Shown: one piece after another, positions 1 through 9,472 of the stretch
Layout of the letters: each line of letters starts with the position of its first letter
How positions within the stretch are numbered: position 1 is the first letter of the stretch
Source of the DNA: Shewanella carassii
GTDB taxonomy: Bacteria > Pseudomonadota > Gammaproteobacteria > Enterobacterales > Shewanellaceae
Reading direction: 5' to 3'
NCBI RefSeq assembly: GCF_002777975.1
Contig: NZ_NGVS01000012.1
Location: 1-58,768, forward strand
Length of the DNA stretch: 58,768 bases
Notes under the pieces: generated by a model
Seen by the model: the letters and a program-made list of their open reading frames with translations, nothing else
Told to the model about the DNA's origin: nothing
Databases searched by the model: none
Program-made: the position numbers and the translations under genes

Positions 1-76
1 AACTCAGAAGTGAAACGCAATCGCGCCGATGGTAGTGTGGGGTCTCCCCATGTGAGAGTAGGTCATCGCCAGACGC
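1..76 (+). rRNA. rrf: 5S ribosomal RNA, 3' part (5' end outside window)
   Basis: The first bases match the E. coli 5S rRNA from about nucleotide 44 to the 3' end: AACUCAGAAGUGAAACGC, then GCGCCGAUGGUAGUGUGGGG, then GAGAGUAGG, all highly conserved 5S blocks. The 5' portion (about 43 nt) lies before the window. The 3' end is placed by alignment with the E. coli end and may be off by one or two bases. A terminator follows at once, so this is the distal end of an rRNA operon. Confidence 0.95.
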
Positions 77-92
77 CCAATAAACGATGGAT

Positions 93-119
93 CCCCAGCA
101 CTCTGTGTTGGGGATTTTT
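93..119 (+). terminator. rRNA operon terminator
   Basis: A 9-bp stem (CCCCAGCAC at 93-101 with GTGTTGGGG at 105-113, one G-U pair) and a TCT loop are followed by A and a run of five T (115-119). This is a classic intrinsic terminator directly after the 5S gene. Confidence 0.85.
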
Positions 120-150
120 CGTTTTAATAGCATTTTGAAATGTCCACTCT

Positions 151-335
151 TATACCAATTTGATTAATTATCTGGTCAGATTTATCCAGTCTCTGGAGCA
201 CAGAGATTTCACCCGACAGTATCCTCAATGAAGGTATTCCAGGCTCGGGATACGTGGTCAACAATGTGCTTGTAGCAATCGAATACTCGGTTGGAAAGAC
301 AGTGTTGTCTGAGTGATTGCCGTATCCATAGTTGC
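151..335 (-). pseudogene. Remnant of an IS630-family transposase, C-terminal end plus terminal repeat
   Basis: On the minus strand the region translates to RQSLRQHCLSNRVFDCYKH then IVDHVSRAWNTFIEDTVG, stop. In a second frame it continues as VKSLCSRDWINLTR, ending in TAA at 170-168. The pattern (R)QHxLSNRVF..Y..IVDH...AWN.. followed by an RDW ending is typical of the last 60 or so residues of IS630-type transposases. The single frame change makes it a pseudogene. The bases after the stop (TTAATCAAATTGGTATA, 167-151) look like the element's end beside a TA target. No start or DDE core is present. The family call is by eye. Confidence 0.65.
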
Positions 336-397
336 GTCATCAACTATGAACTCTGCAGAGGTGATTTGGGACATCTGAGTCGACAAGACAGGGATAA

Positions 398-420
398 TAA
401 AAAGCCAGCATAGGCTGGCT
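398..420 (-). terminator. Terminator after mutT
   Basis: AGCCAGC (403-409) pairs with GCTGGCT (414-420) around an ATAG loop, and the minus-strand transcript then reads a U-rich run (A-run 398-402 on the plus strand). It ends the long minus-strand cluster running from pilA to mutT. Confidence 0.8.
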
Positions 421-426
421 TAGGGC

Positions 427-822
427 TTAGTTTGAAAGCTCTGTAAGGATTTTATCAAGAATCGGTTGGTTGGCATCCGGGAAAGTATATTCCTGGAGTT
501 TTTCCAAGTGCACCCACTCGACTTGCTGTCCCTCTACGCCATAGGCCGTACCACTGAATTCCGTGACCAGGTGGATATCCAGCAACACCTGTTTGTCCGG
601 GTAGTCATAAGACAACAACATGAACGGAGTTGAGCCCGTTACCTTGAGCCCGACTTCTTCTATCAATTCTCTGGCAAGGGCTTGGGTGACGGTTTCACCG
701 GTTTCGACTTTTCCACCTGGAAACTCCCATTTCCCACCTTGGTGCAGATGCCCATGGCGCTTGGCCAAGAGGATCTGCTCGCCGGATTTGATCACTCCGA
801 CTGCGACATGAACTCGTTTCAT
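427..822 (-). CDS. mutT: 8-oxo-dGTP diphosphatase MutT (Nudix hydrolase)
   Basis: MutT hydrolyses 8-oxo-dGTP to the monophosphate, cleaning the nucleotide pool of oxidised guanine. The 131-aa protein has a complete Nudix box at about residues 37-58 (G-x5-E-x7-RE-x2-EE-x-G, seen as GGKVETGE...RELIEEVG). Length and N-terminus (MKRVHVAVGVIK) agree with E. coli MutT. I chose the ATG at 822. A GTG at 825 overlaps the TAG of yacG and has slightly better spacing from AAGGA, so a start one codon earlier is possible. It is the last gene of the coaE-zapD-yacG-mutT string and translation is probably coupled to yacG. A terminator follows at 398-420. Confidence 0.93.
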   Translation of the reverse strand: MKRVHVAVGVIKSGEQILLAKRHGHLHQGGKWEFPGGKVETGETVTQALARELIEEVGLKVTGSTPFMLLSYDYPDKQVLLDIHLVTEFSGTAYGVEGQQVEWVHLEKLQEYTFPDANQPILDKILTELSN

Positions 823-824
823 CA

Positions 825-1037
825 CTACTGATCCTTGAAGAAGTTACCCTCATCGTAGCCAAACTCATCCAGCAGTTGTTCATCGAATTCTGGTTTGACC
901 GGAATGGCGTGTTTTTCCGAGGCCCAATCACCGAGATCGATGAGTTTACAGCGCTCGCTACAGAAGGGCTTAAATTTGGATTCGGGGCTCCATTCCACCT
1001 CTTTTTGACAGGTGGGGCACTTAACTGTGATAGGCAT
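825..1037 (-). CDS. yacG: DNA gyrase inhibitor YacG (zinc-finger protein)
   Basis: This small zinc-binding protein is known in E. coli to bind GyrB and block gyrase binding to DNA. The 70-aa product shows the expected C-x2-C near the N-terminus (KCPTCQK) and C-x3-C further on ([14 protein letters not shown]), the hallmark of the family, with an acidic C-terminal tail. It sits between zapD and mutT, as in many gammaproteobacteria, and its stop codon overlaps the possible GTG start of mutT. Length is normal for the family (about 65-75 aa). Confidence 0.92.
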   Translation of the reverse strand: MPITVKCPTCQKEVEWSPESKFKPFCSERCKLIDLGDWASEKHAIPVKPEFDEQLLDEFGYDEGNFFKDQ

Positions 1038-1081
1038 TTGTGTGTCTCTTGGGCTAACAGATGGCGCCCATGGTAAAGAGT

Positions 1082-1822
1082 TTAGCTGCAGGTCGCCAGT
1101 AGGAATTTGACGGTTTTATCCGAATGTTTTTGCTGGTCGAACTGGACAAAGTGAATAGCAAAACGATTCCTGTGGCCACTTATCGTAGGATAACAGCCGT
1201 GTTCGGCATCCAGTTTGACTCTGACCAGTGATAGGCTTTGTTGGCTATCGCCTTGATAAAAGCCGGCATGAGCCACGGCATCTCGATATTCACTACTCAT
1301 TCGGGTGAGTTGCAGTATCAGACTGATGGGCTGTAATAGGCTATTGAAATGGCTGGTCCATTGGCGAAACTCCTGGCTTCGCTCTTCCCAAGGCTTGGCC
1401 AGCCAAAAGTGGAGTTGTGGCAGGTCGAAGTTACAGCAAGCACCGGGCATGCTGAACCTCTGCCTGAGCGCCGATATAAATCTGTCTTGTTTTAACTGAC
1501 TACCGGGGCGCTGTGGATGTTGTAGAGCTTCGCGGGCGAGGGAAAATTGTTCGAGATAATACTGGAGCTGCTGCTGATCGACTTGGTCTTGCTGTTGCCA
1601 GCTTTGCAGTTGAATGAGTTGACGGTCGATATCTTTAATAACTTCGCTGCGATAATCACAGCGTTCCGTGAGTTCACAGAGAGAAAAAAGCGGGTAGAAG
1701 CATCTGTGCTGATGATCTTGCTGCAAGTTATTGTCTAATTGATGGGCGAGATATTCCAGACGCAAATAGCTGCGGACCTTTTCATTGAGCGGCTGTTCGA
1801 ATATCAGTTCTGTTGTATTCAT
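1082..1822 (-). CDS. zapD: Cell division protein ZapD
   Basis: ZapD is a cytoplasmic FtsZ-binding protein that bundles FtsZ filaments at the Z ring. The 246-aa product begins [20 protein letters not shown], very close to the E. coli YacF/ZapD N-terminus, and is rich in Gln/Leu helices. The start codon overlaps the coaE stop (4-bp overlap, ATGA type), so the two are translationally coupled. The coaE-zapD-yacG order is the standard gammaproteobacterial arrangement. Length matches E. coli ZapD (247 aa). Confidence 0.93.
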   Translation of the reverse strand: MNTTELIFEQPLNEKVRSYLRLEYLAHQLDNNLQQDHQHRCFYPLFSLCELTERCDYRSEVIKDIDRQLIQLQSWQQQDQVDQQQLQYYLEQFSLAREALQHPQRPGSQLKQDRFISALRQRFSMPGACCNFDLPQLHFWLAKPWEERSQEFRQWTSHFNSLLQPISLILQLTRMSSEYRDAVAHAGFYQGDSQQSLSLVRVKLDAEHGCYPTISGHRNRFAIHFVQFDQQKHSDKTVKFLLATCS

Positions 1823-2430
1823 GGATTTTGTCGTTCTGCCAGCTGTAAGTATTTATTATGCAGCGCCAGCACTTGCGACTGTAGCGCAGTAACATCTCCC
1901 TGATTATCAATGACATCATCCGCCTTATCGAGCCGGGTTTGGCGGTCGCTCTGGCTATTGATAATGTTTTGAACTTGTTCCTTAGACACCTTGTCACGCT
2001 CAATAGTTCGCTGCAATTGTAATTTGGGTGAAATATCTACCACCAAGGTGCGATGCACCAGTTTATCCAAGCCGTTTTCAAAAAGCAGGGGAACGACCAT
2101 GATGACATAAGGGGAGCTTGCCGCTGCTATCTGTTGCAGCATACGGGTTCGTATCATGGGATGCAGCAGGGCATTGAGCCATTCCCTGTCTTGCGGATGA
2201 TGAAATATTTGCTCCCTCAGCGCCGCTCTATTCAGATGGCCTTCAGGAGTCAGCATCTGAGGGCCAAATTTATCGCCAATTTGTCTGAGGCCATCTGAGC
2301 CCTTGGCGACCACCTCCCTGGCAATGATATCGGCATCGACCAGGACGATTCCCTGTTCGGCAAACAGATTAGCGACTGTGGTTTTGCCACTGCCTATACC
2401 GCCTGTGAGGCCTACAATAAAGTTTGCCAT
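1819..2430 (-). CDS. coaE: Dephospho-CoA kinase
   Basis: CoaE phosphorylates the 3'-hydroxyl of dephospho-CoA with ATP, the last step of coenzyme A synthesis. The 203-aa protein opens with a P-loop at residues 7-18 (GLTGGIGSGKTT) followed by the DADIIAREV motif (D33 region) that binds the CoA moiety. Length is normal. It directly abuts pilD (pilD ends at 2431) and overlaps zapD, so it is expressed as part of the pil-coaE-zapD transcript. Linkage of coaE to pilD is common in gammaproteobacteria. Confidence 0.95.
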   Translation of the reverse strand: MANFIVGLTGGIGSGKTTVANLFAEQGIVLVDADIIAREVVAKGSDGLRQIGDKFGPQMLTPEGHLNRAALREQIFHHPQDREWLNALLHPMIRTRMLQQIAAASSPYVIMVVPLLFENGLDKLVHRTLVVDISPKLQLQRTIERDKVSKEQVQNIINSQSDRQTRLDKADDVIDNQGDVTALQSQVLALHNKYLQLAERQNP

Positions 2431-3345
2431 TTAAAGCGTCCCCAAATACCAATCAACAATCTGTTGTCCCCACACCAAGGCAACCCAACCAGCTACGGCA
2501 ATATAGGGGCCAAAGGGGATGGGATTCCCCCGATTGAGATCCTTGAACAGTATGAGCAACACGCCCACCAAGGCGCCGACCAATGAAGATAGCAGGATAA
2601 TCAGAGGTAGCATTTGCCATCCGAGCCAGGCGCCAAACAGTGCCAACAGCTTGAAGTCGCCATAACCCATGCCTTCCTTGCCGGTGACTAATTTAAACAG
2701 CCAGTAGATAGACCAGAGGCTCAAATAACCGGCCGCGGCACCTATGGTGGCATCAGTAATACTGGTAAAAGTGCCGGAGAGATTGATCAGTAAACCAAAC
2801 CACAACAGCGGCAGGGTTATCTGGTCGGGCAATAGCATCTCATCCAGATCTATGCCGCTGAGAGCTATCAACCCAAAAGTGAGAATAGTGGCGTAAACAA
2901 ATTGCAGGGTCGGGCCAAAGTACCAACCCAGAGTACAAATGAGTAAGGCCGTCAGCAACTCGAATAGGGGATATCTGGCGGAAATATTCGTCTTACAGGA
3001 GGCACATTTGCCGCCAAGCAACAGGTAGCCGATTATGGGGAGGTTGTGCCAGGGTTTGATATGGGTTCCGCACTTGGGGCAGGCAGACTTTGGCAATAAT
3101 AGATTATATTTTGGGGGATAATTATCTATTGGGGCATTTAACTTTGTTTCACCTATCTGTTTGACAAAGTCGGCTTGATATTCATGCAGGTACTGATTGC
3201 ATTCCTGCTGCCATTCACGCTTCATCATTACCGGCAGACGATGGATCACCACATTGAGAAAACTGCCTATTACTGAGGCAAACAGAAAACAGAGAACAAG
3301 AAAGAGCCAATGATTGTGGCTCAGTATGGCAATAAATTCTGACAT
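2431..3345 (-). CDS. pilD: Type IV prepilin peptidase / N-methyltransferase PilD
   Basis: PilD cleaves the leader of prepilins and type II secretion pseudopilins at the inner membrane and methylates the new N-terminal Phe. The 304-aa polytopic protein has the cytoplasmic zinc tetrad C89-x2-C92 and C114-x2-C117 and the two aspartates of TFPP aspartic proteases (GIDLDEMLLPD around D166; GMGYGDFKLL, D230). About seven or eight hydrophobic segments are visible. It sits downstream of pilC and abuts coaE. Because PilD usually also serves type II secretion, its substrates may lie outside the window. Confidence 0.95.
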   Translation of the reverse strand: MSEFIAILSHNHWLFLVLCFLFASVIGSFLNVVIHRLPVMMKREWQQECNQYLHEYQADFVKQIGETKLNAPIDNYPPKYNLLLPKSACPKCGTHIKPWHNLPIIGYLLLGGKCASCKTNISARYPLFELLTALLICTLGWYFGPTLQFVYATILTFGLIALSGIDLDEMLLPDQITLPLLWFGLLINLSGTFTSITDATIGAAAGYLSLWSIYWLFKLVTGKEGMGYGDFKLLALFGAWLGWQMLPLIILLSSLVGALVGVLLILFKDLNRGNPIPFGPYIAVAGWVALVWGQQIVDWYLGTL

Positions 3346-3425
3346 GAAATATTAAGCTGCCCTAAAATAATGGTTTCGAACCTACTGTTTTTATTATTAC
3401 ATTTTGCTGGATACCAATAACAGCA

Positions 3426-4694
3426 TTAACCTACCACGTTACCCATTTGGAAGATAGGCAGGTACATACCAACGATTAGCCCCCCTACCAGGGTGCCGAT
3501 AACCACCATCATAATGGGTTCAATCAGGCTGGAGAGGCCATCAACGGCATCATCCACCTGCATCTCATAGATATTGGCAATCTTGTTGAGCATATTGTCC
3601 AGCGAGCCGGACTCTTCGCCTATCATCACCATCTGGATCAGCATATCCGGAAACAGCCTGGTGGTGCGCATCGCCACGTTCATCTGCATCCCTGCCATCA
3701 CTTCGGTACGCACATTTAACAGCGCCTTGCGGTAGACATAGTTACCCGAAGCCCCGGCGGCAGACTCCAAGCCATCGATCAGAGGTACACCGGCGGCAAA
3801 GGTTGTGGCTAAGGTGCGGGCGAAACGGGCCATGGCCCCTTTATGAAGAATTTCACCTATCAATGGAATTTTAAGCACCATTTCATCTATACGGTTTCGG
3901 AAATGCTCAGAGTTGCGATGGGCGCGCACAAATAGCCAAACACTGATGACAATGGCCGCCAGGAAAATATACCAGGTACTCTGCAGGGCGCGGCTGATAT
4001 TGACTATCAACTGGGTAAATGCGGGCAGCTCGGCACCAAAGCCAGCAAATATGCTTTCAAATTGTGGTACCACAAACAACAGCAACAGTACGGTCACGGC
4101 GATGGCTACCACAACCACGGCGGCCGGATAGAACATGGCCTTTTTGATTTTGGACTTGAGCGCCTCGGCCTTTTCCTTGTAAGTGGCGATACGTTCAAAG
4201 ACTGCATCCAGTGAGCCGGAGTGTTCACCGGCAGCGACCAAGTCGACATAGAGGTCATCGAAATAGATTCTATGAGGACGCAGGGCATCGGAAAGGGGAA
4301 TACCGGCCTGAACATCGGCCAGCACTGTGCCCAGCAGAACCCGCATCCTATTCTTTTCATGGCCGCGGGCGATCAGTTCGATGGAGGTTACCAGGGGCAC
4401 CCCGGCGGCCAGCATGGTGGCTATCTGGCGGGTGATCACCGCAATATCCATCGCTTTGATTTTTTTATCGCCACCAAACAGCGAAGCCGATTTTTTGCGT
4501 ACCGTCTTGGGGTTGATCCCCTGACTTTTTAGCAGGGTTTTGATTTCGGCTATGCTGGCACCGCGCAACTCGCCGGAGCTTTGCTTGCCGTCGCGGTTGA
4601 GCCCCTTCCAGGTAAAGGTATAGATCTGGGGTTGAGCCTTGGCACCTTTCTTCTTGGTTTTATTGTTTTTGGCTGCCGCCGTTGCTGTTGCCAT
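3426..4694 (-). CDS. pilC: Type IV pilus inner-membrane platform protein PilC
   Basis: PilC is the polytopic platform of the type IV pilus machine that couples the PilB motor to pilin insertion. The 422-aa sequence contains two GspF/PilC domains (about residues 90-215 and 295-415), each with a conserved A-R-x-x-A-T/G-x-L-A-A-G-V-P-L pattern (ITRQIATMLAAGVPL; FARTLATTFAAGVPL) and a GEESGSLD/GEHSGSLD motif. Three membrane segments are visible. The N-terminal 25 residues are Lys/Ala rich, and the start at ATG 4694 gives the expected length. It lies between pilB and pilD on the same strand. Confidence 0.95.
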   Translation of the reverse strand: MATATAAAKNNKTKKKGAKAQPQIYTFTWKGLNRDGKQSSGELRGASIAEIKTLLKSQGINPKTVRKKSASLFGGDKKIKAMDIAVITRQIATMLAAGVPLVTSIELIARGHEKNRMRVLLGTVLADVQAGIPLSDALRPHRIYFDDLYVDLVAAGEHSGSLDAVFERIATYKEKAEALKSKIKKAMFYPAAVVVVAIAVTVLLLLFVVPQFESIFAGFGAELPAFTQLIVNISRALQSTWYIFLAAIVISVWLFVRAHRNSEHFRNRIDEMVLKIPLIGEILHKGAMARFARTLATTFAAGVPLIDGLESAAGASGNYVYRKALLNVRTEVMAGMQMNVAMRTTRLFPDMLIQMVMIGEESGSLDNMLNKIANIYEMQVDDAVDGLSSLIEPIMMVVIGTLVGGLIVGMYLPIFQMGNVVG

Positions 4695-4779
4695 AATAGT
4701 TCCTTGCGATATGCCCTTTCAGCCATCTGCCGTTAATTCTAGTCAGATTCATCGGTAACCGCTTTGGCGATTATCCCCA

Positions 4780-6486
4780 TCAATAACTGGTTACCCGGTT
4801 GACCTCGGCAATGCTGGTGACCCCCTGGATCACCTTCAGTAAGCCCGACAAACGTAGATCGCGCATGCCCTGTTGTTTGGCGGTGGCGGCAATTTGCAGT
4901 GAATTACCGCCTTCCATAATGGTTCGAGCTATTTCATCGGACATCTTCATCACCTCATAGATGCCGACCCGGCCCTTATAACCGCCGGAGCAGAGCTCGC
5001 AGCCACAAGGTTTATAAGGGGTAAAGCCCGCATCTATCTGTTGCTGGCTGAAGCCCAGCTGCAGCAACTCATGTTCGGGGATCTCCTCCGGTTGCCGACA
5101 CTCGGGGCAGAGACGGCGCGCCAGGCGCTGGGCAATGATCAGATTGACCGAGCTGGCAATGTTATAACCGGGTACGCCCATGTTGAGCAGGCGGGTGAGG
5201 GTTTCGGCCGATGAGTTGGTGTGCAGGGTCGAGAGCACCAAGTGGCCGGTTTGTGCCGCCTTGATGGCGATTTCGGCGGTTTCCAGATCGCGAATTTCCC
5301 CCACCATCACCACGTCCGGATCCTGACGCAGGAAGGAGCGCAGCGCCGAGGCGAAGGTTAACCCGGCCTTGGTGTTGATATGTACCTGGTTGACCCCTTC
5401 GAGGTTGATCTCTACCGGATCTTCGGCGGTGCTGATATTGCGCTCTTCGGTGTTGAGAATATTGAGGCCGGTATAGAGGGACACGGTTTTTCCCGAACCC
5501 GTGGGGCCGGTGACCAGGATCATTCCCTGGGGTCTTGCCAGCATCTCCAGATAGGCTTGTTTCTGGTCTTCCTCGTAACCGAGTTTTTCGATCCCTAATT
5601 GCGCCGAAGAGGAGTCGAGGATCCGCATCACTATCTTTTCGCCCCAGAGGGTGGGCAGAGTACTGACCCGAAAGTCGATGCTCTTGTTGCGCGACAGCCT
5701 CATCTTGATGCGACCATCCTGAGGCACCCGGCGCTCGGCGATATCCAGCTTGGACATCACCTTCAGTCGCGCCGATATCCGCCCGGAAAGTGAAATCGGC
5801 GGCTCGGACACCTCATGGAGTATGCCATCGATACGGAAACGGATGCGATAGCGCTTCTCGTAGGGTTCGAAGTGCAGATCCGACGCCCCCTTGCGGATGG
5901 CATCGGTGAGAATTTTATTGATATAGATGACGATGGGGGCATCGTCTTTGCCTTCGCTGTTGTCTTCCGGACGCTTGTCGGTGTCGGTGACTTCAATGCC
6001 AGCGAGGGACTCTTCGTCGAGGCCATCGAGCTCCAGCGAACTCAAGTCCTCTTCCAGCACTTTTTCCAGCGCCTTGGCTAATTTGTCCTCTTCGACCAGT
6101 ATCGCCTCGGCATGCAGGCCGGCGCTGAATTGAAAGTCTTCCAGGGCGGCGATATTGGTGGGATCCGAGGTGGCGATATAGAGGCGGTTGCCGCGCTTGA
6201 ACAGCGGCAGGCAGCGGTGCTTGTCGATCAGTTTCTTGTTGAGAAACTCTTCCGGAATGCTGCCAAGATCGAACTCGTTGAGATCCAGCAGTGGGGTGCC
6301 GTACTCCTCATAACAGAGCTCGGCTATGCTGCGGGCGGATAAAAGCTTACTGGTCACCAAGGTGGTGACCAGGGCTTGTTTGCTGTTTTGCGACTGCTTG
6401 ATGGCCTCCGCCAGGCTGCTCTCATCGAGCAGCCCCTTACGGATAAATAGGGTCGATAATCCTAAATGGAGGCCAGTCGTAGGCAT
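4780..6486 (-). CDS. pilB: Type IV pilus assembly ATPase PilB
   Basis: PilB is the cytoplasmic hexameric ATPase that powers pilus extension. The 568-aa protein has the MshEN-type N-terminal domain (about 10-150), a Walker A box at 327-334 (GPTGSGKT), the Asp box region, a Walker B-like GEIRD at 395-399, the His box [12 protein letters not shown] just after, and a zinc site (LCPEC and CGCELC, about 455-500). Its ATG lies three bases after the pilA stop, an unusually tight junction. The rest of the pilBCD set follows on the same strand. Confidence 0.95.
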   Translation of the reverse strand: MPTTGLHLGLSTLFIRKGLLDESSLAEAIKQSQNSKQALVTTLVTSKLLSARSIAELCYEEYGTPLLDLNEFDLGSIPEEFLNKKLIDKHRCLPLFKRGNRLYIATSDPTNIAALEDFQFSAGLHAEAILVEEDKLAKALEKVLEEDLSSLELDGLDEESLAGIEVTDTDKRPEDNSEGKDDAPIVIYINKILTDAIRKGASDLHFEPYEKRYRIRFRIDGILHEVSEPPISLSGRISARLKVMSKLDIAERRVPQDGRIKMRLSRNKSIDFRVSTLPTLWGEKIVMRILDSSSAQLGIEKLGYEEDQKQAYLEMLARPQGMILVTGPTGSGKTVSLYTGLNILNTEERNISTAEDPVEINLEGVNQVHINTKAGLTFASALRSFLRQDPDVVMVGEIRDLETAEIAIKAAQTGHLVLSTLHTNSSAETLTRLLNMGVPGYNIASSVNLIIAQRLARRLCPECRQPEEIPEHELLQLGFSQQQIDAGFTPYKPCGCELCSGGYKGRVGIYEVMKMSDEIARTIMEGGNSLQIAATAKQQGMRDLRLSGLLKVIQGVTSIAEVNRVTSY

Positions 6487-6489
6487 TGA

Positions 6490-6909
6490 TTAACACAGGC
6501 CTGCTGCTTGACAGGTACCACCTTCTGTCCATTGAATTGGAGCAACAATGCCGTTAGGGGTTAAGGTATATGTTGCGCTATCAACTTCTGCGGTGCCTGT
6601 TGCAGTAATGATACCATCAGCGATGGTTACACTAGTAATCACACCAGAAGCACCGACGGCAGGGGGTAACCCCAGCGAGCCAGCATCTGCATCCGCCAAA
6701 GCGGTGAATTTGCCTGATTGAGCAGATACTTCAAAAGCAGTTTTAAACGCACTGGTTGCTAGAATGACTTCTGAAAACTTTGCCTTTTTAGTATATGTTT
6801 GATACGCAGGCAGTGCGATGGCCGCCAGAATACCGATGATCGCGACAACGATCATCAATTCGATCAGGGTAAAGCCCTGAGCACGCTTGTTGAGTTTGAT
6901 ACCTTTCAT
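6490..6909 (-). CDS. pilA: Type IV major pilin PilA (prepilin)
   Basis: This is a class IVa prepilin. The leader [12 protein letters not shown] ends in Gly12. The mature protein would start with N-methyl-Phe13 and carries Glu at mature position 5 (FTLIELM), then a long hydrophobic helix ([16 protein letters not shown]). The 139-aa product has two cysteines close together at the C-terminus (C133 and C139), giving a very short disulfide loop. The start has AGAAAG-type pairing upstream (GGAGAAAGCAAATG). It is followed by pilB after only three bases and I see no terminator between them. Confidence 0.94.
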   Translation of the reverse strand: MKGIKLNKRAQGFTLIELMIVVAIIGILAAIALPAYQTYTKKAKFSEVILATSAFKTAFEVSAQSGKFTALADADAGSLGLPPAVGASGVITSVTIADGIITATGTAEVDSATYTLTPNGIVAPIQWTEGGTCQAAGLC

Positions 6910-7144
6910 TTGCTTTCTCCATTGTTGCCGTCTTGAGTGAATCGGTAACTTGATTCCCTGTTACTCGTATTCCTGTGATGCCTGTAAATATTCAGGCGGT
7001 CTTTCCCGGCTTGCCAGCTTAGTGGGGATGACCCCAAAGCCTATCTGGATCCAGACTCAATCAGTTCAGCAAAACTATTTAAGTTTATCGTATGTCGTTC
7101 CGGCAAACCGCACCTTAAGGATCCGAGTGTCTACTCTAAGCTGG

Positions 7145-7164
7145 GTTGTTACATTTGTAACAAC
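7145..7164. promoter_or_regulatory. Palindrome, possible operator upstream of pilA
   Basis: GTTGTTACA (7145-7153) and TGTAACAAC (7156-7164) form a perfect inverted repeat with a 2-bp centre. A further half site, TTGTTACAT, occurs near 7322. Size and symmetry suit a dimeric DNA-binding protein. It lies about 236 bp upstream of the pilA start. The cognate regulator is not identified. Confidence 0.4.
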
Positions 7165-7617
7165 TTCACATGCCCGAGGCAGACGCCCGGTTGGTTGGTT
7201 ACCTTGTCGGTGAGGTTGGCCGAAGCGGCCATCTCGCCCGCTATAAAAGTTAGTATAAAGTTACTCAAAAGGGAATCTCTAAGTGGCGAAAAATGGCGTA
7301 AATACGCGGTAAAGCTCAAAATTGTTACATGAGCGCTTATCATGGTAGCAACAATATTTTGGCACTTGCTAAGAAGATGTCAGAGAAATGTCATTGTCAA
7401 AAAATGCAATACTGCATCATAGTGTCAAATTAAGCTTGTTAATATTATGTTTATTTGCCATTTCGTGGTTTGGGTTGTTCGCCCGGGTGCTTGATGGGCT
7501 TTGGGGGTAAATATAGACGAGTGGGAACCTTGGGTTATGGTGGGTGAGTGGTCAATCGGCTCTCTCGCTGGCAGATGCTCTGTGGCGGGGTGAGTCTGAG
7601 GGCTTAGCAGCTATGGG

Positions 7618-7645
7618 TTTAGTGGCTATGGTTTAGTGGCTATGG
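7618..7645. repeat. 14-bp tandem repeat, two perfect copies plus degenerate flanks
   Basis: TTTAGTGGCTATGG occurs at 7618-7631 and again at 7632-7645. A diverged copy (CTTAGCAGCTATGG) precedes it at about 7602, and related GATAGAGGTTTGAG-like units run to about 7690. No coding function is visible. Confidence 0.7.
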
Positions 7646-7735
7646 ATAGTGGTTTAAATGGATAGAGGTTTGAGTGAATAGAGGCTTGAGCGGTGGAATC
7701 GAGTCTGGCTGCGGTTGGCGATGTTAGCGTCGGCG

Positions 7736-7762
7736 AGCGAGCCCGGGGCGCCGGGGCTCGCT
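7736..7762 (-). terminator. nadC: Strong hairpin after nadC
   Basis: AGCGAGCCC (7736-7744) pairs with GGGCTCGCT (7754-7762), with a GC-rich loop that may pair further. It lies 29 bp after the nadC stop on the minus strand. There is no clear U-run, so it may act as a weak terminator or an RNA 3'-end stabiliser. Confidence 0.5.
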
Positions 7763-7790
7763 TATGGAGGCCGAAGTAGGAACTCGGGCC

Positions 7791-8759
<969 letters not shown>

Positions 8760-8873
8760 TTAACCTCGGCAGATGATGAGATTAACCGGTATCAGCGGGC
8801 ATTGCCGCCCTCAATGTTTGACGTTGGCGGCGATGGGTTGCTGGTGGCCGAATAGGAATAAGGGGGAGAGTCG

Positions 8874-9419
8874 TTGGTAAAGGAACAATGGCATGACGGC
8901 TGGTATCGGCAGGCAAACCACAGCCCTTCGCCTCATTTTAATCGTAGGCCCGATGCTGAGGTGAGCCTGTTGGTGATCCATAATATCAGTCTGCCGGCCG
9001 GCCATTTTGGTCTGCCTTATATAGAGCAGCTGTTTTTGGGACAGCTGGATGTAGCGGCCGATGCCAGTTTTGCCGATCTCAAAGGGTTGCAGGTGTCGGC
9101 GCATTTTCTTATTCGCCGCGATGGTGAGTTGCGCCAATATGTTTCGGTAGATCAACGCGCCTGGCACGCCGGAGTCTCCAGTTTTCAAGGTCGCAGCGGC
9201 TGTAATGATTTTGCCGTTGGCATTGAGCTGGAGGGCACAGATGATTCCGGCTTTACCGAGGCGCAGTATCATACTCTTATTACTCTGACCCAGAATTTAC
9301 GGCTGGCTTACCCGGATATCAGTAAAGAGAGAATTGTGGGCCATAGTGATATCGCCCCGGGACGTAAGACAGATCCAGGCCCAGGATTTGATTGGCAGAG
9401 ATATTTACAGGCACTGTGA
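8874..9419 (+). CDS. ampD: 1,6-anhydro-N-acetylmuramyl-L-alanine amidase AmpD
   Basis: AmpD is a cytoplasmic zinc amidase of cell-wall recycling. It removes the stem peptide from anhydro-muropeptides and so keeps AmpR-controlled beta-lactamase low where that circuit exists. The 181-aa protein has the zinc ligands of the Amidase_2 fold: His in LLVIHNISLP (about 36), His in GHSDIAPGRKTDPG (about 154) and the Asp in the same motif. I accept a TTG start at 8874 because AGGGGGAGAG lies at the right distance and the N-terminus aligns with E. coli AmpD (183 aa). AmpE follows 53 bp downstream. Confidence 0.94.
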   Translation: MVKEQWHDGWYRQANHSPSPHFNRRPDAEVSLLVIHNISLPAGHFGLPYIEQLFLGQLDVAADASFADLKGLQVSAHFLIRRDGELRQYVSVDQRAWHAGVSSFQGRSGCNDFAVGIELEGTDDSGFTEAQYHTLITLTQNLRLAYPDISKERIVGHSDIAPGRKTDPGPGFDWQRYLQAL

Positions 9420-9472
9420 CGGCTGTGGATTTGGCATGGTCACTGGCTTAGATAGAGCAAGGAGAAGGAAAG

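Larger units (their letters stand above)
6910..7790. other. Gene-poor intergenic region between nadC and pilA
   Basis: About 880 bp without a credible gene. It contains a 20-bp palindrome at 7145-7164, a GGCCGAAGCGGCC-type hairpin near 7218-7230, an AT-rich stretch at 7240-7480, a 14-bp tandem repeat at 7618-7645 and the nadC hairpin at 7736-7762. The pilA promoter must lie here on the minus strand, but I could not find a convincing sigma-54 (GG-N10-GC) site. TTGAGT and TATAGC spaced by 17 nt near 7240-7270 on the minus strand is only a weak candidate. Short ORFs here have no recognisable product. Confidence 0.6.

Noticed and set aside
6910..7345. Sigma-54 promoter for pilA
   Set aside because: I looked for GG-N10-GC on the minus strand. 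The nearest candidate near 7115 has only eight bases between GG and GC, so it fails the spacing rule.
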